Source: an uncultured Bacilli bacterium
GTDB taxonomy: Bacteria; Bacillota_I; Bacilli_A; RF39; UBA660
Assembly: GCA_949451605.1 (NCBI GenBank)
Contig: CASTSB010000001.1
Coordinates: 62,001-126,000, forward strand
Direction: 5' to 3'
DNA: 64,000 nucleotides
Below the pieces are notes generated by a model. That model was not told where the DNA came from, made no database searches, and saw nothing but the letters and a program-made list of their open reading frames with translations. Within the stretch, counting starts at the first letter, position 1, and each line of letters opens with the position of its first letter. This document shows positions 52,831-60,432 of the stretch, in pieces. The position numbers and the translations under genes are program-made.

Positions 52831-54000
52831 ATGAAATTTAGAAGGATTTTTTTAATGGTTTTAGACTCATTAGGTGTTGGTGAAGCTGTTGATGCCGCTA
52901 ACTTTATGGATGTTGGTGCTAATACGTTAGGGCATATAGTTGAAAAATGTGATCCGTTTATTCCTAACTTAAAAAAAATAGGTTTTTTAGATACTCTAAA
53001 TATGAACGAAAATGAGAATGTTGAAGCTTATTATACAATAGCAAAACCTACAAATCTTGGTAAAGACAGTTTGAGTGGTCATTATGAGATAGTTGGTATA
53101 AAGAATGAAGTACCGTTCAATACATTTAATGATGGATTTACTTATGATATATTATCTGGCATCGAAGAAGTAACTGGTAGAAGAGTAATAGGCAATAAAT
53201 GTTTAAATAATGGGGAAGAAATAATTAATGAATTAGGGGATAGACAAATTAGTTATGGATCCTTAATTATTTATACTTCTGCAGATTCTGATTTGCAAGT
53301 TGCTGCTCATGAGGATTGCATACCTATTCAAGTTTTACATGAATATTGTGAAAGAATAAGTAATTTATCTTTAGAAAAGAATTGGAGAATTGGAAGAATA
53401 ATCGCACGACCATTTACAGGTACTTCTGGCAAATATAAGCTTGTTAATGCTGGAAGACGTGATTTTGCTGTTAATCCTCCTAAAAACTATCTTTTAGAAG
53501 ATTTGAATACAAATAATTATAATGTTATAGGAATAGGTAAAATTAATGATATTTTTAATAGAAAAGGAATTAATAAAGTTATTAAAGCTTCTAGTAATGC
53601 AGAATCAATTACAAAGCTTATTGATATAATGGATAAGAACTTTACAGGACTTTGTATGGTAAATCTATCTGATTTTGATAGTCTTTATGGTCATACTAGA
53701 GATGTAGAAGGATATTCTAATGCTTTGGAAGAACTAGATGTTGAAATACCAATTATTTTAAATAAATTAGAATTAGATGATTTATTGATTATTACAGCTG
53801 ATCATGGAAATGATCCAACATATACAGGTAATGATCATACTAGAGAAAATGTTCCAGTAATTATGTATAGTAGAAATTTTAAGAAAAGTAAAAGACTTCC
53901 AATTTTTAATACTTTTGGAAATATTGGGGCTACAATTGCTGACAATTTTTCTATTAATGAAGTAGAAGTAGGGGAAAGTATACTTGATGAATTAGAATAG
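52831..54000 (+). CDS. deoB: Phosphopentomutase
   Basis: DeoB interconverts ribose/deoxyribose 1- and 5-phosphates in nucleoside salvage. The 389-residue protein has the alkaline-phosphatase-like metal sites FLMVLDSLGVGE, DSLSGHYEI, and TADHGNDPTYTGNDHTRE near the C-terminus. The ATG at 52831 follows AAAGGAG; an in-frame TTG at 52822 is inside the binding site. It is probably co-transcribed with the Xer gene. Confidence 0.95.
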   Translation: MKFRRIFLMVLDSLGVGEAVDAANFMDVGANTLGHIVEKCDPFIPNLKKIGFLDTLNMNENENVEAYYTIAKPTNLGKDSLSGHYEIVGIKNEVPFNTFNDGFTYDILSGIEEVTGRRVIGNKCLNNGEEIINELGDRQISYGSLIIYTSADSDLQVAAHEDCIPIQVLHEYCERISNLSLEKNWRIGRIIARPFTGTSGKYKLVNAGRRDFAVNPPKNYLLEDLNTNNYNVIGIGKINDIFNRKGINKVIKASSNAESITKLIDIMDKNFTGLCMVNLSDFDSLYGHTRDVEGYSNALEELDVEIPIILNKLELDDLLIITADHGNDPTYTGNDHTRENVPVIMYSRNFKKSKRLPIFNTFGNIGATIADNFSINEVEVGESILDELE

Positions 54001-54019
54001 GGGTTATACCCCTATTTTT
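53998..54019 (+). terminator. Intrinsic terminator of deoB
   Basis: TAGGGG (53998-54003) pairs with CCCCTA (54009-54014) across a 5-nt loop, followed by T-rich DNA. The stop codon begins the hairpin. Confidence 0.85.
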
Positions 54020-54024
54020 AATTA

Positions 54025-54050
54025 TAAAAAAAGACCTAGTCTCTTAGGTC
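54025..54050 (-). terminator. Intrinsic terminator of the DUF1540 gene
   Basis: On the minus strand GACCTA pairs with TAGGTC (54033-54050) and a run of T residues follows. Confidence 0.8.
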
Positions 54051-54254
54051 ATCTAATATTTCTTTTGCCATTTCATAATCTTGATTAATGCTTGGGCAAA
54101 AACTGTTGCAGATAGTATCATATGTATCTGAACAGGCATTTTCGTTACATGTGCAGCCTATTTGAACATTTGATAGGGTACACTTCCCCTTTTCATTATT
54201 GTAATTGCAACTTGCTACATTACAATTAATACATTCATTTCCTTTATTATCCAT
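54036..54254 (-). CDS. DUF1540-type cysteine-rich small protein
   Basis: The 72-residue protein has nine cysteines in the DUF1540 pattern: NECINCNVASCNYNNEKGKC, then IGCTCNENACSDTYDTICNSFC. The family is found in spore-forming Bacillota and is presumed to bind metal, but its role is not established. The C-terminus is acidic. It stands alone with its own terminator and marks the right edge of the ordinary gene block before the sparse region. Confidence 0.85.
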   Translation of the reverse strand: MDNKGNECINCNVASCNYNNEKGKCTLSNVQIGCTCNENACSDTYDTICNSFCPSINQDYEMAKEILDDLRD

Positions 54255-54372
54255 GTGTTTAGTCTCCTTTGTCTTATAGTTTTATATAAATATTATGTGT
54301 AATATTTATATTATTTATACAATTATAATATGTATTTATAATTATTAAATTTTTGCTATTAAATTTTAAGAC

Positions 54373-54418
54373 ATTTAGATGGATAATGTATCATGTTAAG
54401 ATATTTAAATCGCTTAGA
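54373..54418 (+). repeat. Imperfect 46-bp direct repeat, copy 1
   Basis: It matches 54506-54551 at 36 of 46 positions without gaps. Conserved cores are TGGATAAT, TATCAT and GCTTAGA. Confidence 0.7.
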
Positions 54419-54505
54419 TTTCATTTGAATTTTAGACATATATTAATAGCTCTACTATTTATGGCTCTTTTAGATAAGTGCAGTAGGGGGATAGAATTAT
54501 AGGAG

Positions 54506-54551
54506 ATTTAGGTGGATAATATATCATATTAGTAATACTAAATTGCTTAGA
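54506..54551 (+). repeat. Imperfect 46-bp direct repeat, copy 2
   Basis: This is the second copy, 133 bases downstream of the first and in the same orientation. Its position next to a Rep remnant allows an iteron-like origin remnant as one explanation. Confidence 0.7.
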
Positions 54552-54884
54552 ATATATTCTTTATAATAAAATAATATGCTTAATTTAAATATGTAAAATA
54601 TCTAGATAAATCTGAAAATATAAATTAATGAAATTTTATTAATCAGAAAAATTTAAAATTCTTACAAAATAAAAACATTGAACTTAACAATGTGTGATTT
54701 AAACAAAGGTATTTTAAAATATGTTATAACTTAATAAGTGAATATATTATATACTTAGCGCAAAATAATTCTTTCATACCCAACTTCCTATAATTGATAT
54801 TATGTTAACTTCTAGTTATTTCCTGTTTTGTCTTATAACGTCGTGAGTTAATATATGTATTTAAAAACAATGTATGATTCCTAG

Positions 54885-55133
54885 CTACGTCCCACATATT
54901 AAACATATCACTATTTTAGAACAATCAAAGCCATTTATAAATGTTCTGTCTCTATCATCATATTGATGTTTCTCAGGATTATCTAAATGTAAATGATATC
55001 TATACATACCTGACATACTTTCTAGTTTAATTGGCATTGTTGCGTTGACTAAGTCACATACCAATTCTTTTACTGCTTTCTGTGTTGTACTATTCTCATA
55101 ATAACAAATAACATGATAATGAGGCTTCTTCCC
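54885..55133 (-). pseudogene. Remnant of a plasmid replication initiator (Rep_2/PF01719-like)
   Basis: Read leftwards, an open stretch bounded by stop codons encodes a peptide with KKPHYHVICYYENSTTQ, then MYRYHLHLDNPEKHQYDD and INGFD. The KPHYHV metal-binding HxH motif, the R-Y-x-x-H-x-DNPEK-x-QYD block and the NGFD motif are the core of rolling-circle plasmid Rep proteins. The N-terminal part, including any start codon, and the C-terminal part are missing: a TGA stands three codons before KPHYHV and a TAG ends the fragment. It is therefore a decayed fragment rather than a working gene. Confidence 0.8.
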
Positions 55134-55152
55134 TCACCTATTGTTGGCATTG

Positions 55153-55860
55153 TTATTGTATCTTTTTATTTTGATTTTTTGACTTTTTTATTGATTTTTT
55201 ATTATATTCTATATATATTTCACTAAATATATTTTCTAAATTTGAATATATATTTTTTTCTCCTGTTAAGTTCTTTTTGATATCAATTATTATATTAAAA
55301 GGTATATACACCGAAACAATTATAACTACAGCAATTAGGCTTATGATAAATGCCATTAGAAATCCTTTTATATCAAAAGTATATTCTTTAGTAATGAATG
55401 GTAATGTTATTGATACAACTAGTGTTATAATAGTAAGTAAATGGCCAAGAACATCGTTATTGGGCTTTGACGTTAAAAACATTCTATAGTGTTCAAGAAT
55501 ACATCTAATTGCTTCAGTATTATATATCTTGTTTTCTTTTAAGTAATTAATAAATAAAGTTTTATCTTTTATTCTTATAATTTCTTCTAAAGATAATTCT
55601 TTATTATTTTCCTTTTTAAAGTTTAAGTGGAGCTTTAAGTTTAAAATTTTTTCATATTGCTCCATCATTACTAATAATGATAAAGCAATCAATAGAAGCG
55701 TTACTCCATACATTATAAGTGATGATGACAAATCATTAGGCCTGCAGAAATTTATTATTAGTATAATTAGAAAAGTGATACTATAATTACAAATTGATTT
55801 TCTTTTTATTTTATTATTGTTACTTTTACTTTTATAAAATTTTTCTATATCTTCATACAT
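55153..55860 (-). CDS. Four-helix membrane protein of unknown function
   Basis: The 235-residue protein has two helices near residues 27-65, a cytoplasmic middle part (ELSLEEIIRIKDKTLFINYL), and two further helices (LLTIITLVVSITLPF and FLMAFIISLIAVVIIVSVYIPF), ending in a lysine-rich tail. I recognise no family. GAGGTG gives the start. A terminator-shaped hairpin sits between its binding site and its probable -10. Its position next to the Rep fragment suggests it belongs to the accessory patch. Confidence 0.6.
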   Translation of the reverse strand: MYEDIEKFYKSKSNNNKIKRKSICNYSITFLIILIINFCRPNDLSSSLIMYGVTLLLIALSLLVMMEQYEKILNLKLHLNFKKENNKELSLEEIIRIKDKTLFINYLKENKIYNTEAIRCILEHYRMFLTSKPNNDVLGHLLTIITLVVSITLPFITKEYTFDIKGFLMAFIISLIAVVIIVSVYIPFNIIIDIKKNLTGEKNIYSNLENIFSEIYIEYNKKSIKKSKNQNKKIQ

Positions 55861-55873
55861 ATATTTTCACCTC

Positions 55874-55912
55874 AAAAAAAGAATTATACTTTTTTAGAAT
55901 AATTCTTTTTTT
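55874..55912. terminator. Symmetric terminator-like hairpin upstream of the membrane gene
   Basis: AAAAAAAGAATTAT and ATAATTCTTTTTTT form a near-perfect stem. On the minus strand it follows the HTH gene and immediately precedes the GAGGTG site of the membrane gene, while a TATAAT (minus strand, 55913-55918) lies just before it. It may end the HTH transcript, form the 5' end of the next mRNA, or both. Confidence 0.7.
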
Positions 55913-55954
55913 ATTATATCATAAATTATTATAAATCTTGAACAAATATATAAA

Positions 55955-56722
55955 CTAAACTTTTCTTGACTGAATCTCTGCAATTTTTTCTAGTACTTCT
56001 TTTGCATTGTCTTCATTTATCTCTATGTATCCTAACTCTTTTAAAGCTTGGACTTTAGCTGTATTTAATTCTTGAGTACGAGATAGCTTTTCTTCATTTT
56101 TATGCTCAATATCTTGTACAAATCTCTTATGAGACTCACCTAGCTTAGTCTTAGATGCTCCTCCGTTATTATATAGAGTCATTGCACTAAAGATTATACT
56201 TTCAAATATAAATTGTTTATCCTTATTAAAAACAAATTCCATTGGATCAGTAAATCCTAGTGATTTAGACATATATGCTAAGATATATTTTAATTCTTCA
56301 GTAGTTTCCATTGATTTTAAGAAATGTAATAAGTATACATAAGAGTTATAAGCATCTTTATTACTATCAGATGAAAGTTTTTCTTTTAAGATATTAATAA
56401 TATCAGATAATAATTCTTGTTCTTTCTTATTAAATCCTTTTAAATCTGCAATTATTTCTTTGTTTGAAGTTTCTTTTACTCCGTCATTTAATCTTCCTTC
56501 AACTTCTATAATGTACTCCCCTGTTGCCTTTATATTTTTTAACTCATCTACTGAATTAATATTTAATAAACTTAATATTTTTGCAGCCTTTTCTTTTGGC
56601 CAATCATTTATATCATCTATTGCTAGATAGTTATATAACATTTGTCTTGATACCCCTAAATATTTAGATAGACGTACCTTGCTTATTCCTAGCTCGGTAA
56701 GTAATATGTTCAATTCTTTCAT
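55955..56722 (-). CDS. HTH (XRE-type) DNA-binding regulator, accessory
   Basis: The 255-residue protein begins with a helix-turn-helix: LGISKVRLSKYLGVSRQMLYN, residues about 12-32. Long, mainly helical, charged C-terminal regions follow (GFNKKEQELLSDIINILKEKL; HKRFVQDIEHKNEEKLSRTQEL). Length and layout resemble regulators found on plasmids and integrative elements. The ligand and targets are unknown. The start is preceded by GGAGGGTAAATT on the minus strand. It is next to the Rep remnant, in agreement with a mobile origin for the patch. Confidence 0.75.
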   Translation of the reverse strand: MKELNILLTELGISKVRLSKYLGVSRQMLYNYLAIDDINDWPKEKAAKILSLLNINSVDELKNIKATGEYIIEVEGRLNDGVKETSNKEIIADLKGFNKKEQELLSDIINILKEKLSSDSNKDAYNSYVYLLHFLKSMETTEELKYILAYMSKSLGFTDPMEFVFNKDKQFIFESIIFSAMTLYNNGGASKTKLGESHKRFVQDIEHKNEEKLSRTQELNTAKVQALKELGYIEINEDNAKEVLEKIAEIQSRKV

Positions 56723-56812
56723 AATTTACCCTCCTAATACAATTATAGGGTTTTATATGTAAATAATCAAGTGTAAATTGACACATTTTAATAAAATATT
56801 TATTGTCAAGAA

Positions 56813-57373
56813 TTAAAATAATTTGAAAAAATAAAAGGATAAATAACTATCAATAAATGATATTAATATTTGAAGTGTACTAGTAATTAATAGAACTTTT
56901 AAATAAGATTTTATGAGCCTTTTCTTTGAAAATTTCCTTTTATATTTTACTTTTAAAATGAAGTAACTTAAAGCATAATAGAATGATACTAAAATAACAA
57001 TAAAGCTTAATATAGATGGTATTATAATAACTGGTAAGTATAATAATCCTTTTAATTTATAAATATATAAAATACTGGTTATAGAAGCACCTATTGTAAA
57101 TGATTTAAGTAGGAATATTAATATTGTTATGGGAAAGAAAACTAAGGTATATGTAAAAAGATAAAGTGCAGTATTTTCTATTAAATTATTTAGAATATTA
57201 GTTTTTATAAGGCTATTTACAGCAAACTTAGTGTTTGATAAAGCTTCTATATAATTAGTCAATTTAGCCGATATTATGCTTTTATTTACTAAGCTAGGAT
57301 AAAGAAAGCCTATAATAAGAGATATAATAGTTAAAACTACAATAAGTATTTGACGACGATTTAGTTTCTTCAT
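56813..57373 (-). CDS. SpoIIM-like membrane protein
   Basis: The 186-residue protein has about five helices. The N-terminal helix (ILIVVLTIISLIIGFLYPSLV) is followed by an exterior segment, then FFPITILIFLLKSFTIGASITSILYI and GLLYLPVIIIPSIL. The F.KGF..G...G...G.KG pattern of SpoIIM/DUF95 proteins is recognisable. In spore formers SpoIIM is part of the DMP peptidoglycan-hydrolysis complex for engulfment. The assignment is moderate; stage II sporulation genes elsewhere in the window support it. Confidence 0.7.
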   Translation of the reverse strand: MKKLNRRQILIVVLTIISLIIGFLYPSLVNKSIISAKLTNYIEALSNTKFAVNSLIKTNILNNLIENTALYLFTYTLVFFPITILIFLLKSFTIGASITSILYIYKLKGLLYLPVIIIPSILSFIVILVSFYYALSYFILKVKYKRKFSKKRLIKSYLKVLLITSTLQILISFIDSYLSFYFFKLF

Positions 57374-57425
57374 ATGCTCACCTAACTAAATTTATTCTAA
57401 AATAGCAATTATAATGCTTAATTGT

Positions 57426-57454
57426 TTTACTTTTTTTAATTCTTTTTATATAAT
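57426..57454 (+). promoter_or_regulatory. Promoter of the 29-residue gene (TTTACT-N17-TATAAT)
   Basis: TTTACT (57426-57431), 17 nt, then TATAAT (57449-57454). Transcription should begin about seven bases later, directly at the ribosome binding site. Confidence 0.75.
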
Positions 57455-57472
57455 TGAATAGAGGTGAATATT

Positions 57473-57562
57473 ATGAACGATAAAGTTATAAAATATGTTT
57501 CATTGTTTTTAGTAATTCTTATGTTGGCTTGTTTTATTTTGCCACTAGTATTAAGCATGTAA
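57473..57562 (+). CDS. Tiny single-pass membrane protein, 29 residues
   Basis: GAGGTGA (57461-57467) precedes an ORF encoding MNDKVIKYVSLFLVILMLAC followed by nine more residues ending LSM. A short charged N-terminus leads into one membrane helix. The layout resembles the tiny Prli42/DUF4044-type membrane peptides of Bacilli, but I cannot prove homology. The gene has its own promoter and a perfect terminator, so the whole transcription unit is about 125 bases. Confidence 0.75.
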   Translation: MNDKVIKYVSLFLVILMLACFILPLVLSM

Positions 57563-57592
57563 AAAAGACGATTTTATTCGTCTTTTTATTTT
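57563..57592. terminator. Terminator of the 29-residue gene, shared with convergent gene
   Basis: AAAAAGACG pairs with CGTCTTTTT across a 7-nt AT loop, followed by T-rich DNA. It immediately follows the stop codon. Confidence 0.85.
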
Positions 57593-57888
57593 TCTATATA
57601 ACCTTCTATTTCTGGGATAATTTCGCCAAGATTATTGTCTGGTACGTTATATTTATTAGCTATATCATTTATTCTATTAATATCTTTAGCAAGATATAAC
57701 ATTAATAAACCACCAATTCTATTAGCTGTATATTGATCTAGTATTTTTCTATCATTTTCAGATATATGGTATTTTTTACAAATATCAGAAATAGGACCAT
57801 AACCATATAAATAGTTTGTTAGTGATGCACTTATCATTTCTACTTGTTTGCTTCGATCCTTTAAATGTACTTTTGTCCAAACTTTCAT
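57586..57888 (-). CDS. Small helical protein of unknown function
   Basis: The 100-residue soluble, helical protein (MKVWTKVHLKDRSKQVEMIS start) contains SLTNYLYGYGPISDICKKYH and IGGLLMLYLAKDINRINDIA. I recognise no family. GGAAGT-type sequence precedes its ATG. It is read leftwards, between the tiny membrane gene and the MBL-fold gene. A DUF-type cytoplasmic protein is all that can be said. Confidence 0.6.
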   Translation of the reverse strand: MKVWTKVHLKDRSKQVEMISASLTNYLYGYGPISDICKKYHISENDRKILDQYTANRIGGLLMLYLAKDINRINDIANKYNVPDNNLGEIIPEIEGYIEK

Positions 57889-57940
57889 ACTATTACTTCC
57901 TTTCTTCGATTTACTATAATAGCATAAAATTTATAAAAAT

Positions 57941-57976
57941 AAAAGAGCTCTTTATATTAAAAAAGAGTTCTTTTTA
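57941..57976 (-). terminator. Terminator of the MBL-fold gene
   Basis: AAAAGAGCTCTTT and AAAGAGTTCTTTT form a 13-bp stem with one mismatch. The gene's stop codon lies inside. Confidence 0.7.
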
Positions 57977-58476
57977 AATTCATTTTCTAAAGTTGATTCC
58001 TCATAATGTCCAGGATAAATAGTTATAGTTTTATCATAATTTTTGATTTTTTCTATACTATCTTGCATTTCAATTGGATCTCCACCAGGTAAATCTGTTC
58101 TTCCTATACTTTCTTTAAAAATGAAATCTCCAATAAACATAATATTTTCTTCTTTAAAATAGAAAGTTACTGAATCTTTTGAATGTCCTGGAGTATAAAT
58201 ACATTCGAAAGTAAAATCTCCAATTTTATATTCTTTTTCTTCTAGATTTGATTTTTTAAAAATTTTAACACTTCTTTTTGTTAAAAAGTTTCTTAAAGCA
58301 CCTATGTGATCATAATGAGAATGAGTTATTAATACTCCTAAGACTTTTTTATCGCCAATAACATCTTTAATTTTTTGATAATCTGCTCCTGGATCTACAA
58401 CCAAACAAGTATTATCTTTTTCTAAAATATAACAATTTTCTTCTAAAGCTCCAACTACAACTTTTTTAACTTCCAT
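57952..58476 (-). CDS. MBL-fold metallohydrolase (glyoxalase II-like)
   Basis: The 174-residue protein has the metallo-beta-lactamase-fold landmarks: VDPGADYQKI, the metal motif THSHYDHIG, TPGHSKDS, FIGDFIFKESIGR and the final histidine YPGHYEEST. It is shorter than classical glyoxalase II (about 250), like the YcbL-type. It probably hydrolyses a thioester or similar compound; the substrate is unknown. It follows the membrane gene at 58481 by 4 nt and should share its transcript. Confidence 0.9.
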   Translation of the reverse strand: MEVKKVVVGALEENCYILEKDNTCLVVDPGADYQKIKDVIGDKKVLGVLITHSHYDHIGALRNFLTKRSVKIFKKSNLEEKEYKIGDFTFECIYTPGHSKDSVTFYFKEENIMFIGDFIFKESIGRTDLPGGDPIEMQDSIEKIKNYDKTITIYPGHYEESTLENEFKKNSFLI

Positions 58477-58480
58477 ATTA

Positions 58481-59509
58481 TTACTCCTGTTCTAATTCTT
58501 TGCTTATTAATGCATAATTATAATTTGTGTCTAATTTGAACGTATATTTATATATACCATTTCTAAGATTTTCTGGTAGTGACATACCCTCGCTTGATGA
58601 ATATTTAACTTGTTCTCTTAAAATTATTGTTGCATCAAACGAAGTAGCTTCTATAAGGTCTTTTTTTACTTTATAAGTAGTGGTTACATTTTCGTTACAT
58701 TGACCTTGAACATATTCTCCTCGCTCTTTTATATATTGATATCCTACTATGCAATTTTTTCCAATTTGAATATTATCTAACGTAAGTTTTTGATTTTCTC
58801 CAAACAGCTTTTTATATTCAACTATTAAGGCTTCTTCTTTAAAAGCTAGTGGAATAAAATTAGTTGATGCCGAACAAGTATAAGGTATCATAGAGGAAAT
58901 ATCAAAAAGATTACAATTTGATTCATAAAACTTCGATTTAGGAATTTGTTTGTAAGCCAAATAAAGTTTCATAGTTTCATTTAGAGAACTTTCTGCTAAG
59001 TCTTCTCTTATATTAGTTTTTACTTTACTATATAAATCTTGAACAATTGTTGAATTTAGATTTAGGTTTTTACTTTCTTTATTTGTACTAACTGGAGTAC
59101 ATACTTCACCTAATTTGATTAAAGTATTTTTATATGAATAAAATAAATATCCAATAGCTGCACCCATAATTAATATGATTAGAAAGAAGAAACGCGCTAA
59201 TGTATTTTTTTTCTTTTTGGGCTTTTCCTCTACTTGTTTTGGTGGTTCTACTATTGGTTGAGGTGCTTGCACTTGTTCAGTAGTACTGTTTTGAACTGGT
59301 TGATTTTCTGGCTGATATTTATAAACTTTTGCTGCTTTAATTTCTTCTCTAGGTGTTACACTATTGCTCTGACTTATTGGTTGGGAAACTGTATTAGAAA
59401 CAGTAGAAGCTACCGATGGATTATTGTTTACTACTGGTGTTATACTTGGATTTGGCTCTTGCGGATTGAATCCGTTATTAACTCCTTCATTATTTACCCC
59501 ATTATTCAT
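58481..59509 (-). CDS. Bitopic membrane protein with disordered Asn/Pro/Gln-rich cytoplasmic part
   Basis: The 342-residue protein has three parts: a low-complexity N-terminal region of about 100 residues (many Asn, Pro, Gln, Val), a lysine stretch before one membrane helix (FFFLIILIMGAAIGYLF), and an exterior domain of about 210 residues. The exterior domain has conserved-looking cysteines (GEVCTP, ESNCNLF, PYTCSAS, KNCIVG, GQCNEN). The ATG at 59509 follows AGGTGATA; the GTG three codons before lies in that site. The layout resembles membrane-anchored sensors or cell-division accessory proteins, but I recognise no family. Confidence 0.65.
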   Translation of the reverse strand: MNNGVNNEGVNNGFNPQEPNPSITPVVNNNPSVASTVSNTVSQPISQSNSVTPREEIKAAKVYKYQPENQPVQNSTTEQVQAPQPIVEPPKQVEEKPKKKKNTLARFFFLIILIMGAAIGYLFYSYKNTLIKLGEVCTPVSTNKESKNLNLNSTIVQDLYSKVKTNIREDLAESSLNETMKLYLAYKQIPKSKFYESNCNLFDISSMIPYTCSASTNFIPLAFKEEALIVEYKKLFGENQKLTLDNIQIGKNCIVGYQYIKERGEYVQGQCNENVTTTYKVKKDLIEATSFDATIILREQVKYSSSEGMSLPENLRNGIYKYTFKLDTNYNYALISKELEQE

Positions 59510-59605
59510 TCTTATCACCTATCCTACTATTAAAATTATATTAGATAATTAAATATTTTACAAGAGCAAAGATTTCCATATTCTAATGATTTTTTATAAA
59601 TAAAA

Positions 59606-59625
59606 AAAGAACAAATGTTCTTTAG
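59606..59625 (-). terminator. Terminator of secreted paralogue 3
   Basis: AAAGAAC/GTTCTTT with a 4-nt loop (59607-59624); on the minus strand a T-run follows. Confidence 0.8.
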
Positions 59626-59638
59626 ATGATTTTGTATA

Positions 59639-60310
59639 TTATTTTGCTGTAGAAAAAGAGTATTCCATATTTCCTATTTGTATATCAAAAGGCCCGTCAG
59701 CGTTGGTACTATTTGTTGATGATAAATAATATACAGTAACTCTCAAAGGCAAAACCTCGCCTTTTTCTATTGGAATGCTATATCTATAGCTTGAAGTCGC
59801 AGATTTATTTGAAGCAAACTGATATGCTTGATTATTAAATTCATATATAAGGGATACTGTTAAATTCTTACAAGTTTCTTGAACTAGTGAGTCAGTTGTT
59901 CCTTCTCTTGCAATACATTTGACATTTAAATCTGTTCCATCAATATTTTCAATTTTTCCACCTTTAAAGTAAGCAGTTAAGTTACCTAAATTATGTGCAT
60001 AAAAATAATAATCTACAACACTTCCTAGTTTCGGAAATTCAATATTAATGTTGGAAATTGTGAAGTTTGAGCCAGATTTACTTATTGTAGCATTAGTAGC
60101 ATATTTTTGTGAAGGGATAATTGTTGTTACGTTAGGATCAGATTTAGATCCTGAAATAACTATTTGATAATTGTTTGAACTTGGAGTTACAGTTGTTTGA
60201 GACTTAATATTCAAGGTGTTCGAAAAAGTGGCAAAGGCAATTGTTAAAGTCACTACTATTAAAACTAGTATTCCAATATATATCATTTTCTGTTGTCTTA
60301 TGGTTCTCAT
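59639..60310 (-). CDS. Secreted/anchored protein, paralogue 3 of a three-member family
   Basis: The 223-residue protein starts MRTIRQQKMIYIGILVLI, nearly identical to paralogue 1, with a hydrophobic segment ending IAFATFSNTLNI. Conserved blocks are VVDYYFYAHNLGNLTAYF, CIAREGTTDSLVQETCKNL and NADGPFDIQIGN. The ATG at 60310 is preferred over the GTG at 60319, which is too near AAGGA. A TATAAT lies upstream on the minus strand. Unlike the other two it is read leftwards. Extracellular location is inferred; function unknown. Confidence 0.75.
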   Translation of the reverse strand: MRTIRQQKMIYIGILVLIVVTLTIAFATFSNTLNIKSQTTVTPSSNNYQIVISGSKSDPNVTTIIPSQKYATNATISKSGSNFTISNINIEFPKLGSVVDYYFYAHNLGNLTAYFKGGKIENIDGTDLNVKCIAREGTTDSLVQETCKNLTVSLIYEFNNQAYQFASNKSATSSYRYSIPIEKGEVLPLRVTVYYLSSTNSTNADGPFDIQIGNMEYSFSTAK

Positions 60311-60432
60311 ATTATTCACTATCCTTATATCCTAATTATATATATGCAAGCATTTTAGTAGATATAAATTGATAAAGATATTGAAAAATGAATTTATATA
60401 TGTTATCATTGTAGTTGTCTTAGGAAATGTAT

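Larger units (their letters stand above)
54255..54884. other. Non-coding stretch with an imperfect direct repeat
   Basis: About 630 bases hold no supportable gene on either strand. Apart from the 46-bp direct repeat (54373 and 54506) and very AT-rich tracts I see no structured RNA or promoter that I can defend. It borders the Rep remnant, so it may be decayed plasmid or mobile-element DNA. Confidence 0.5.

Noticed and set aside
54255-55152. CRISPR array
   Set aside because: Only two diverged repeat copies are present, with no regular spacers and no cas genes.
59234-59533. Aromatic-rich 99-codon plus-strand frame opposite the low-complexity region
   Set aside because: It is the complement of the Pro/Asn/Gln-rich coding sequence of the minus-strand gene, which has a proper start and binding site.
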